From: Bacillota bacterium
GTDB lineage: Bacteria > Bacillota_I > Bacilli_A > Izemoplasmatales > Hujiaoplasmataceae
Direction: 5' to 3'
NCBI GenBank assembly: GCA_018816905.1
Contig: JAHIVB010000013.1
Span: forward strand, 44,880-108,879
Length of the DNA stretch: 64,000 nt
Made by a program: the position numbers and the translations under genes. Positions within the stretch are counted from its first letter, which is position 1, and each line of letters starts with the position of its first letter. Below are positions 27,174 to 34,865 of the stretch, in pieces. The notes below the pieces were generated by a model. The model was not told the DNA's origin. It saw nothing but the letters and a program-made list of their open reading frames with translations, and did not search any database.

Positions 27174-28022
27174 TTATTTTTTTAGGATGGTTTTATCAGG
27201 AAGAAGGGTAACTCTTCCTGATTTGAATAGTCCGCCCAATGCTCTTTTAAAAGCAGATTTGCTCATTTGAAAAGCAAATTTGATGTCTTCTGGGCTAGAT
27301 TTGTCGGTGAAACGCATCTCACCGTGGTGACGATTTAAATATTCAAGGATGATTTCACCATCAGGATCCATCATTTTTTCTTTCTGGTCGATTAAACTAC
27401 CTGTATACTCCATATTTGGATTTTGTTTTAAGATTTTAGGTTCGACTAATTCTCCCAATCGGTATGGTTTTCTCATGTTATTGATATGAACGAAAATTTC
27501 GTCTCCTCGATTTGAAAAACATACAATCCCATCCTCAAGCAAGAAAGAAACTCTGGCCATAACCGTATCTCCCACTTCGAGAGGTCTATTCGGTTCTTCA
27601 AAATAATGACTTACTTGTTTTCTTCCAATGATTTTCGCAAACAAATGAGACTTTTTTTCTTTGATGGAAACAAATAGTTGATCTCCTACTTGTGGCCATA
27701 AATCAAGTTCAAACGGTAAATCGTCTTTGGATAACAATAAATCTTTGACTAACCCATAGTGAAGAAATACTCCATATTTGGGATTCGCCGACACAACCGT
27801 AAGAAAATCAGGTTTTTCAATTGTAATCAATGGTTCTTTTGTTGAAGCCGTAGGTCTCCCGAGATTATCAACATAGAGAAATACTCTCACTTGTTCGCCA
27901 GGTTCGTAGGCTTTTTCTGCTTCCTTTTTGTGAAGAAAAATTTCTTCAACGCCATCGGTTAGAATATATGCAATATCACTTTCTCTTACAACGCTAAGTA
28001 GATTGAAATCACCTAATAACAT
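27174..28022 (-). CDS. cvfB: CvfB-like S1/OB-fold RNA-binding protein
   Basis: A 282-residue protein of the CvfB (YitL) family: three S1-like OB domains (about residues 1-65, 70-135, 145-215) followed by a winged-helix domain (about 225-282, ending in FKSGRVTLLPDKTILKK). In Staphylococcus, CvfB binds RNA and affects virulence gene expression; here a general RNA-binding regulator is the safest description. ATG after AAGAGGTGCAAAATC. The leader may be long and contain a terminator-like hairpin. Cotranscribed with yebC. Confidence 0.9.
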   Translation of the reverse strand: MLLGDFNLLSVVRESDIAYILTDGVEEIFLHKKEAEKAYEPGEQVRVFLYVDNLGRPTASTKEPLITIEKPDFLTVVSANPKYGVFLHYGLVKDLLLSKDDLPFELDLWPQVGDQLFVSIKEKKSHLFAKIIGRKQVSHYFEEPNRPLEVGDTVMARVSFLLEDGIVCFSNRGDEIFVHINNMRKPYRLGELVEPKILKQNPNMEYTGSLIDQKEKMMDPDGEIILEYLNRHHGEMRFTDKSSPEDIKFAFQMSKSAFKRALGGLFKSGRVTLLPDKTILKK

Positions 28023-28115
28023 GATTTTGCACCTCTTCCCAAGGGAACATAAATTTGTAAAAATTTTCGAGACAAACTGAAATTATTCGCTCTGATGCCT
28101 GTAATCGATTCAAAC

Positions 28116-28144
28116 GAAAAAAACACAAATCGATTAGATTTGCG
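28116..28144 (-). terminator. Terminator downstream of the frameshifted small gene, inside the presumed cvfB leader
   Basis: CGCAAATC-TAATC-GATTTGTG stem (one G-T pair) followed by seven T on the minus strand. Confidence 0.7.
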
Positions 28145-28212
28145 TAAGTTCTTTGGCCTCTTGAATGAATGATCTTTCATATTCTCATAACCTGCTTCCA
28201 ATTTCAAAATCT

Positions 28213-28241
28213 ATTATACCAAATAGAGCCGTGTTTGTCTA
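28213..28241 (-). promoter_or_regulatory. Possible promoter of cvfB
   Basis: TAGACA (28236-28241), 17-base spacer, TATAAT (28213-28218) on the minus strand. It lies upstream of the hairpin at 28116-28144, so transcripts from it would have to read through. Confidence 0.5.
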
Positions 28242-28554
28242 TCAAAATAGAGTAACTGAAAAGAATTCAATAATATATTGAGCGTGGTTCTTTCATCGAT
28301 TTCCCAAATCAAAGAAATCGGCAATTCTCCTTCTGTTATTAACGGATAAAAAGGTTTTGATACAGGGTGGAGTATATGCCAATCAAGGTCTCCCAATAAG
28401 GATTTATCACCGAACTAAAATAGTATAAATCATTATGTGGCTGATATTGAAATAGCATTTCTTCCGTTGCTTCTTCTTTCTCTTTTTCAAATTCAATCCT
28501 CGAAATCATTTCAGAACCAAATCCAATGTGATGAAAATGAATTTTGAATTCCAT
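28214..28554 (-). pseudogene. Small gene of unknown function interrupted by a single frameshift
   Basis: An ATG at 28554 with a strong ribosome site (AGAGGAGTGGAAAT) opens a 71-codon frame ending at 28339. The next frame is open from 28396 to 28214 and reads GDLDWHILHPVSKPFYPL, then ELPISLIWEIDERTTLN, which looks like real protein. Adding one T near 28398-28404 would join SSVINP to LLGDLDWH and give a continuous protein of about 113 residues. I do not recognise the product. It may be a decayed gene, a sequencing error or a programmed shift; no obvious slippery heptamer is seen. Confidence 0.6.
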
Positions 28555-28590
28555 ATTTCCACTCCTCTGTAAATAACTAGTTTTTTAACC

Positions 28591-28618
28591 ATTTGAGTTT
28601 GACAAATAGAACTCAAAT
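28591..28618 (-). promoter_or_regulatory. Inverted repeat at the start of the frameshifted gene's leader
   Basis: Perfect 9-base arms ATTTGAGTT / AACTCAAAT around a 10-base centre, directly following a TATAAT (28617-28622, minus strand). Operator-like; no regulator is known. Confidence 0.4.
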
Positions 28619-28623
28619 TATAC

Positions 28624-28653
28624 ACAAAAAGCGTAACCAAATGATTACGCTTT
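28624..28653 (-). terminator. Terminator after the serine hydrolase gene
   Basis: AAAGCGTAA / TTACGCTTT stem followed by TTTGTGT on the minus strand. Confidence 0.8.
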
Positions 28654-28659
28654 CCATTT

Positions 28660-29676
28660 TTATTCGTGGTGTCTACCTTCAAATTTGCGAATGTACTCGC
28701 GTAATGATACGTTATCATATAACCATCCCTTTTCCAGGGCCGGCAAAATGAAATTTGAAAATAAGTCTAGAAGCTCTTTCTCTTCTTTTGCCTGTGTAAC
28801 AAAAACGACATTGAATCTTTTATTGATTACGATGTATTGTTTGAGCCAACCTGCAGCTCTGTAATCTCCGAAATCATTCATCCAAAATTGATATCCATAT
28901 CCGTATTGGTCTCTAGGATTATCCCAATTCTTAGTAGAAATATGACTTTTTCCAGCCTCATCCAAATAAGCTTTAGATACGACTTGGGTATCTTTCCATA
29001 AACCGTCATTAACCAATAACAACCCGAATTTAGCCATATCAATGGTGTTAAGTTTCATTCCGAAAGCACCCATTGAAATGCCGTCAAAACTATCCCAAAC
29101 AGGTTTTTCAATTTCCAGAATCGGATAAAGTACTTCTGCTAGAAAATCGTTGGTCGATTTTCTAGTGACTTTTGTTACAATTGCGGAAAGAATGAAAGTA
29201 GCACTATTATTATACATGAAGACGGTTCCTGGCTCATGAACAAGATTGACATGGAAAAATTTATCGATTGCGTCGTCTTTAGGAGAAAGATCTTGAAGGA
29301 TGTCTTTTTCTTGTCCAACACTCATTGTAAGCAAGTGTTTGATTGTAATTTTTTCGTATCCTGGTGTTGGTTCTTTGACAGAATCCTTGAAAAAACTAAG
29401 AATGAAATCATCCACCTTCAACAAGCCTTTGTCTTGACATATGCCAATCGCAACCGATGTGAAAGATTTCGATATGGAGTATATTTCCTCGTTATGATAT
29501 CTGTAATACCCGGGAGCATAAGCATCAAATACTTTTGCGCCGTCTTTCAGGAGAATCATCGAATGAATGTCCAATTTTTCCTTCTCGATGAAGTCAAACA
29601 TGTCAGCCAGTAAACCCTTTTCGATATTTGCGTCTCTACAGGACGCCTTTTCAAATTCTTTGTGTGGAAAAACCAT
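28660..29676 (-). CDS. Beta-lactamase-family serine hydrolase
   Basis: A 338-residue protein of the class C beta-lactamase/esterase fold. The nucleophile motif S-x-x-K is in IYSISKSFTS; the Y-x-N type motif is in FMYNNSATF; the third motif appears degenerate as AAGWLKQ, in the place of HTG-type residues, which is common in esterase-like members. No signal peptide is visible, so the enzyme is cytoplasmic. Substrate unknown; esterase or D-aminopeptidase are the usual activities. ATG after CGGGAGGTACTCT. It stands alone with its own terminator. There is no reason to call it an antibiotic resistance gene. Confidence 0.85.
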   Translation of the reverse strand: MVFPHKEFEKASCRDANIEKGLLADMFDFIEKEKLDIHSMILLKDGAKVFDAYAPGYYRYHNEEIYSISKSFTSVAIGICQDKGLLKVDDFILSFFKDSVKEPTPGYEKITIKHLLTMSVGQEKDILQDLSPKDDAIDKFFHVNLVHEPGTVFMYNNSATFILSAIVTKVTRKSTNDFLAEVLYPILEIEKPVWDSFDGISMGAFGMKLNTIDMAKFGLLLVNDGLWKDTQVVSKAYLDEAGKSHISTKNWDNPRDQYGYGYQFWMNDFGDYRAAGWLKQYIVINKRFNVVFVTQAKEEKELLDLFSNFILPALEKGWLYDNVSLREYIRKFEGRHHE

Positions 29677-29778
29677 AGAGTACCTCCCGTGTTTTATTTA
29701 ACTAAAGTATAACATATTCAAATCAAAAAAAAATCAGTTTGATTAATTTCACTTGAAAAAATCATGTATTCATCACAA

Positions 29779-29815
29779 AAAGAAAAAGATTCCATCGTAA
29801 ACCGATGATGGAATC
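29779..29815 (-). terminator. Terminator after queH, end of the addB operon
   Basis: GATTCCATC / GATGGAATC stem (29788-29796 with 29807-29815) followed by TTTTTCTTTTTG on the minus strand. Confidence 0.85.
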
Positions 29816-30364
29816 CTACGTTCTCTCTATTCTAACCTTTTTTAAGTATCTTTCTTCTTCACTAAAAATACATCCGCAGTATTTTTGCATGTAAAGAGGA
29901 AACTCTCTTGCAATCTTTTGACCTTCTCTAAAGTACGGTCTTAAGTCAACATAATGAAAAGCAATCTTTTCTTCCTTAGATATCCTTTCACATGTTTGAA
30001 CCAATTTATCGTGAAGTTGATATGGGCTAATCAAGAGCGTTGTTGAGAATGCGTCAAATCCCTTCTCTCTCGCTTCGATTGCGACTTTTCTAATTCGCAC
30101 TTCATAACAGAAATCACATCTATTTGAAAGATCTGATATCACGTTTTTCGTAAACATCTCAAGTCCATACTCATCATTTTCAATCAATTCCAAATCTACG
30201 CTTTTTGCGTATTCGCGCAATGCGTGAAGACGAGCTTTATATTCGGTCACAGGATGAATATTGGGATTATACCAGTATCCTGTGAGTTCATGCCTTTGTT
30301 CTCTCATGACCTTTATAGACATCACGCTACAAGGAGCACAACAAATATGCAATAAAATTTTCAT
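29816..30364 (-). CDS. queH: Epoxyqueuosine reductase QueH
   Basis: A 182-residue protein of the QueH (DUF208) family, which reduces epoxyqueuosine to queuosine in tRNA as a non-orthologous replacement of QueG. The cysteines expected for the [4Fe-4S] cluster and adjacent metal site are present: ICCAPCS at the N terminus, RCDFCYEVR and YCGCIFSEEER. No other queuosine gene (queA, tgt, queCDEF) is in the window, so the cell may salvage a precursor or encode them elsewhere. ATG after TTTAGGAGGTGTTCT, 10 bases after the second Sel1 gene. Confidence 0.93.
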   Translation of the reverse strand: MKILLHICCAPCSVMSIKVMREQRHELTGYWYNPNIHPVTEYKARLHALREYAKSVDLELIENDEYGLEMFTKNVISDLSNRCDFCYEVRIRKVAIEAREKGFDAFSTTLLISPYQLHDKLVQTCERISKEEKIAFHYVDLRPYFREGQKIAREFPLYMQKYCGCIFSEEERYLKKVRIERT

Positions 30365-30374
30365 AGAACACCTC

Positions 30375-32087
30375 CTAAATCATCATCAATTTTTCAACGG
30401 CTTTTGCATTGTTCATCTTCGCAGAGGTTTCAAGATAACTTCGTCCTTTTTTCTCGTCTTTTGCAAAACCATGACTACCTTCATAATATAGCAACCCAAG
30501 TTCATAGTAAGCTTCACTAGAATCATTTTGCTTTATTGCTTTTTCTAACCACTGATATGCATTATCAAATTCCTTGTCTTTCAAAAGCAAATACATCAAT
30601 ACCATATGACTGGAAAGGCCAGCACTCGCAGCACGTTCGGTCCAGTATCTCGCGGCTCTTTCTGATTTTTTGACACCCAGTCCCGAAGAGAATGCTTCGG
30701 CAATGTATGCCATAGAAAATAATCTGTTTGACGAAGAACTATCGGAATCTTTTAAATATTCCAAAAACATCGATAGTGATTTTTTTATCGATTGAAGTTG
30801 TTTTTTACTAGGTTTTTTGGCATTCTTCACTTCTTCATAAAGTAAAGATGCGAATTTAAACTTCGCTCCAACGTTGCCAAAATGAATGGCTTTTTCAAAT
30901 GACTTTTCAGCCAATCCAAGATTCTGTTTTGTTCCAATCCCTTTTTCATGGAATATGCCTAGCCAGTAATACGCCTGATTGTTTCCTTTTGCTGCTGATT
31001 GTTCCATATACTGGAATGCAAGATCGTTCGTTGAAGATGATATTTGTTTTCGATAATGTAGCAACCCTAAATTCATCAAGGCTTCACTATCGTTTTGTTT
31101 TGCGGCTTCGAAGTAATAATCCTTCGCTTTTTCATAATCTGCGGGATGCAATGCATCTGATCGCTCAATGTCTCCTAATTTGGTTAAGGCATTTGGATAA
31201 TTCTTCATTGCGGCGTATTTTAATAATTCAGACGCTTTTTCGACGTTCTGCGGAGTTCCTTTCGCATATAGATAACAAAGTCCCATGCCATAGGCTCCTA
31301 CTTCATCGTTAAGTTTTTCCAAGATTTGAAAATAGTGAAACGCTTTTTCAACATTCGTTTTCGTGATTTGAGAACCATAATAATAAGTCAATGCTACTTT
31401 TCTAAGACTCTCGATGTTATTCGTTCTTGCATAGAGTTCCTCGTAGTAAAAAGACATCTCTTGTCGATGAGAAGATGATTTTTTTGAAAAATAGGAATGA
31501 GAAGTGTCATATAGTTTTTTTATTTCTTGAATAGCCAATGGATGAAGATTTGTCGCAGATTTATCTAGCCAATGCAAGGCAGATTCCATGTTTTTTTGAT
31601 TCTGCTTTTGGGAAAGATAAAGCATTCCAAGCTGATACATCCCTTCTGAATTCCCCAAATCAGCGGACTTTTGAAAATATTCCCAAGCTTTCTTACTATC
31701 TTTTTTTGTTCCAAGTCCATTTAAATGATAGTTGGCAAGAATATTGTATCCATCGATGTCATTAAGAGAAGTTGCTTCAAGAACGTACTTAAAGGCCTTG
31801 GATTTGCTTTTGTGCATACCTGTGCCTTCTAATGCCATTTCTGCTAATTTTAAAGCTGCTTTTGAGTATCCTAATGCCAGTGATTTCTGTAAATTGAGAA
31901 TCGCTTGTTTATAATCCCCTTTTTCAGCAAAATAGCGACTGACGTTATAATAACCGATTGGATTTTGCTGGTCGGCAGCTTGTTTAAAATAAGAATAGGC
32001 TATTTCGATGTTTTTATCGGTTTTTAACCCTACGAAATAGGCTTCACCGATTTCATTTAATTTCTTTGGGTTTTGATCATCACGCAA
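30375..32087 (-). CDS. Large Sel1-repeat protein
   Basis: A 570-residue protein made almost wholly of Sel1-like repeats, 36-residue helical pairs with patterns such as ALMNLGLLHYRK and NNQAYYWLGIFHEKGIGTKQNLGLAEKSFEKAI. I count at least ten repeats, ending with EKKGRSYLETSAKMNNAKAVEKL. No signal peptide is seen, so it is likely cytoplasmic and a scaffold for protein contacts. The start is probably the TTG at 32087 (GAGGGGTGA upstream), overlapping the stop of the previous Sel1 gene by eight bases; a GTG at 32096 is the alternative. Function unknown. Confidence 0.85.
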   Translation of the reverse strand: MRDDQNPKKLNEIGEAYFVGLKTDKNIEIAYSYFKQAADQQNPIGYYNVSRYFAEKGDYKQAILNLQKSLALGYSKAALKLAEMALEGTGMHKSKSKAFKYVLEATSLNDIDGYNILANYHLNGLGTKKDSKKAWEYFQKSADLGNSEGMYQLGMLYLSQKQNQKNMESALHWLDKSATNLHPLAIQEIKKLYDTSHSYFSKKSSSHRQEMSFYYEELYARTNNIESLRKVALTYYYGSQITKTNVEKAFHYFQILEKLNDEVGAYGMGLCYLYAKGTPQNVEKASELLKYAAMKNYPNALTKLGDIERSDALHPADYEKAKDYYFEAAKQNDSEALMNLGLLHYRKQISSSTNDLAFQYMEQSAAKGNNQAYYWLGIFHEKGIGTKQNLGLAEKSFEKAIHFGNVGAKFKFASLLYEEVKNAKKPSKKQLQSIKKSLSMFLEYLKDSDSSSSNRLFSMAYIAEAFSSGLGVKKSERAARYWTERAASAGLSSHMVLMYLLLKDKEFDNAYQWLEKAIKQNDSSEAYYELGLLYYEGSHGFAKDEKKGRSYLETSAKMNNAKAVEKLMMI

Positions 32088-33036
32088 GGATATCACCCCT
32101 CAGTTCTTTTAATTCGTTTTCGGCTAGAGGATGCCCTTTTTCTTTTGCTCGAATGTAAAAGGATTCCGCTTTCAAAAAACTGGAAGCGCATCCTTCCCCG
32201 CTTTCATAACGTTTTCCAAGTATAAAGAAGGCTTCAGGGTCGTTTTTTTCTGCTGCCTTAATCAAATACTCAAAACCTTTTTGAAAAGAGGGTTCAACAC
32301 CTTCACCTAGATCATGCATTTTCGATAACTGATGATAGGCTTCTATCATTCCTTCTTTTGCAGCTATTTCAAAATAGATGAATGAGTCAGTATAACGGTG
32401 TTGTTGATACAACTCTTTTCCAATACGATAAATATCGTTAGTAGTTCTCACATCGGTGGCTGATTTAGAGCCTAGAAGTCTGAACTGATTCATCGCATCT
32501 GAAGAGCCGAACATTAAAGCTTTGTTCAACCATAAATGAGCAGATTCAATGCTCTTTTTGATTCCTAGTCCTTGAAGATATGCCATTCCAATTTTATATA
32601 AGGCAAGAGGATGGTCCTTTTTTGCACATTCAACATAGGCTTCCAATGCTTTTTGCGGACTTTTCTCTTCTAAAATTCCTTCTTCATAATAAGATGCGAC
32701 TTTGATTCCGGATTCGATATGCCCGTCATGAAAAGCAGCACTAAAGAACTCGAATGCTTTTTCGAGGTCTTTATCAAGGTAACGACCTTGTTCATACATG
32801 ACGCCAAGCATATAAGTCGCTTCTGGATGGCGCTCCGCCCTTGCTCTCATGAAATATTGATAGGCTTCTTTGTCGTTTTGTTTCAGAGAATACCCGTGAT
32901 AATTCATCATTCCCATGTAATACAAGGCAACGGGATTGGAAAGTCTTGAGAATTTTTTAAATGTTGAAACGGCACGATCGTATTGCTTAACAAGATATTG
33001 ATTGACTGCTTCCTGTAGTTCTGGATGAAGTTCCAA
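32080..33036 (-). CDS. Sel1-repeat protein
   Basis: A 318-residue protein with about seven Sel1-like repeats (for example NPVALYYMGMMNYHGYSLKQ, HPEATYMLGVMYEQGRYLDK, DPEAFFILGKRYESGEGCAS). No signal peptide or membrane segment. The start is a TTG at 33036 after AAGGGGGCGATATT. It overlaps the larger Sel1 gene, so the two are probably translated together and may form one functional pair. It follows the GH20 gene by 28 bases in the addB operon. Confidence 0.85.
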   Translation of the reverse strand: MELHPELQEAVNQYLVKQYDRAVSTFKKFSRLSNPVALYYMGMMNYHGYSLKQNDKEAYQYFMRARAERHPEATYMLGVMYEQGRYLDKDLEKAFEFFSAAFHDGHIESGIKVASYYEEGILEEKSPQKALEAYVECAKKDHPLALYKIGMAYLQGLGIKKSIESAHLWLNKALMFGSSDAMNQFRLLGSKSATDVRTTNDIYRIGKELYQQHRYTDSFIYFEIAAKEGMIEAYHQLSKMHDLGEGVEPSFQKGFEYLIKAAEKNDPEAFFILGKRYESGEGCASSFLKAESFYIRAKEKGHPLAENELKELRGDILA

Positions 33037-33064
33037 AATATCGCCCCCTTGTAATCTAATTATA

Positions 33065-34864
33065 TCACACTTGAATCAAAAGAAATTCAATGATTTCTTT
33101 CAAAGAAATAAGTCTTGATAAACTCTGTTCTAACCCGCCTTTTCGATTCCTCTGAAGCCAGAGAATCTGATGCTTTGAAATGATATGGTTTATGGCATAC
33201 AAATCTTGATCATCCAACTTAATTTGATGGATCATCTTATGTTGAAAACGAACAGAAAATTCAATCATCCTTATACAATTAAGTATTTCTTCTGGGATCA
33301 ATCCATTTTTTTGATTCAAGAACTTCTTTTCTTGCTCACATAGATTCAAAATATCTTGAATGGCTTTGTCTGTCATCGGTCTTGCTAAGATTTGATTTTT
33401 AAGAAAATCACTCCTTAGTTTAATCGGAGTCTTCAAATCAGGGTCAGTAAACATGACGGTTTGAAATGTCAGGGTCGAATTGTACACGTATTGATTTTCT
33501 AGTTCTGAGTAAGTCGAAAGATGATGTAGTGTGGAAGCCAAGCCCTGTTCATTCATTAAATAAACATCAAGCCAATCGTTTAATTCATCATCTGATAGGT
33601 TCTCTCCCCAGCTGAGTGCAGCACAATATAAGAATCCTCGAAGACTAAATGGATAATACTGAAGATGACCAAAATCGCCCCAATCAGTCGTCATTACACC
33701 AAGACCATCGGATTGCTTCGCTGAAATGCATGCCTGGAAAGTTGTTTCTTTCATATCTTTGTTTCTAGAAGCAAAGCTATTCCATGAGGAGGTCCCAGGA
33801 GCCAGAAGGAAGGGTACTTGATTTCTATGAAGAGCCAATCCATGATCTTTGAAAGGATAATCAAAATCATATCCCCAATCACATAAAATGACATTTTTCG
33901 GAATGCTTTGAAATGCTTCAGGATGATTGACGACGACATCCCCCCACATCATCGGTTCTTTGTCATATTTTTTTACAAAATCTGATAGTTTTGTGACATA
34001 GTCTAAGTATACTTTGACTTTTGAAGTTCGATCACATTCTTCTTTGCTTTTTCCTTGTCCTAATTCGAAAGGTTCATCTAGATTCATATTAAAATACTCT
34101 GATTGTGATCGACTCAGTAATTCGCGATACATCGTTTTAACGAGTTTCAAACTACTGGGGTCTAGTGGATTCAATGTAGATGCCTTAAAATGATGCCCCC
34201 ATGCGATAAAACCATCTTCTTTTTCCGCAAGGTGCTTATATTCGTCAAGAGAAAGCCAGTCCGTCATGTGACCGAGTCCATTCATGTTCGGGACTAAGTC
34301 AATCCCTAACTTTGCAGCGTAATCTTGTAGATAACAAAACTCTTCTATCGTCATAGGCGTAAGGTATTCCCCTGCCGGCAATGATTTGATGTAAAAAGAG
34401 AATCCTTCAACGTAAAATTGAAGATGATTTATTTTCATGAATGAGAATTCGGAGATCATTTCCATCATTTGATCCATGGTAGGAATCTTATTGCGAGAAA
34501 TGTCAATCATGATTCCTCTTATTTTCAAATCAGGAAAATCTTCAATTTCCATTTCATAGATATCATCTTGATTCAGTAGTTGATAGAGTGTGTATAGTCC
34601 ATAAAGTGAGCCTGAAGCAGATGAACTCGCTATTTGAATCCCTTGATCTGTTACTTCTAAAATGTAAGCTTCGTGTTCTAGATTCATATCATGAATAAAA
34701 TGGATCACCCCAGAAGAGTCGGTAAGTTGGAATAGATTCTTACAAGGCGAAAAAATCGCTTCAAAATCAAAAGGACATTCCTCTTTTTGAATCTTTAAAG
34801 GGATGTTAAAATGTATTTTGTTTCCTTTTTTAGTTATTTTTTTCACTTTTGGGATTATATTCAA
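33065..34864 (-). CDS. Glycoside hydrolase family 20 protein (beta-N-acetylhexosaminidase-like)
   Basis: A 599-residue protein. An N-terminal GH20b-like domain (about residues 1-115, with ASGSLYGLYTLYQLL at its end) precedes a TIM-barrel (RGIMIDISRNKIPT, GIDLVPNMNGLGHMTDW) with the catalytic Asp-Glu pair in NMNLDEPFELG, and a helical C-terminal part. Family members remove terminal GlcNAc or GalNAc with the substrate N-acetyl group as nucleophile. No signal peptide is visible, so it probably acts on imported or recycled oligosaccharides such as peptidoglycan-derived or host-derived glycans. Start TTG at 34864, one base after the addA stop, with AGGAG upstream. Confidence 0.88.
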   Translation of the reverse strand: MNIIPKVKKITKKGNKIHFNIPLKIQKEECPFDFEAIFSPCKNLFQLTDSSGVIHFIHDMNLEHEAYILEVTDQGIQIASSSASGSLYGLYTLYQLLNQDDIYEMEIEDFPDLKIRGIMIDISRNKIPTMDQMMEMISEFSFMKINHLQFYVEGFSFYIKSLPAGEYLTPMTIEEFCYLQDYAAKLGIDLVPNMNGLGHMTDWLSLDEYKHLAEKEDGFIAWGHHFKASTLNPLDPSSLKLVKTMYRELLSRSQSEYFNMNLDEPFELGQGKSKEECDRTSKVKVYLDYVTKLSDFVKKYDKEPMMWGDVVVNHPEAFQSIPKNVILCDWGYDFDYPFKDHGLALHRNQVPFLLAPGTSSWNSFASRNKDMKETTFQACISAKQSDGLGVMTTDWGDFGHLQYYPFSLRGFLYCAALSWGENLSDDELNDWLDVYLMNEQGLASTLHHLSTYSELENQYVYNSTLTFQTVMFTDPDLKTPIKLRSDFLKNQILARPMTDKAIQDILNLCEQEKKFLNQKNGLIPEEILNCIRMIEFSVRFQHKMIHQIKLDDQDLYAINHIISKHQILWLQRNRKGGLEQSLSRLISLKEIIEFLLIQV

Positions 34865-34865
34865 C

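Noticed and set aside
28013..28207. Open frame of 64 codons in the cvfB leader
   Set aside because: Starts at a TTG without a ribosome site and overlaps the cvfB start region; composition is not protein-like. Probably leader RNA only.
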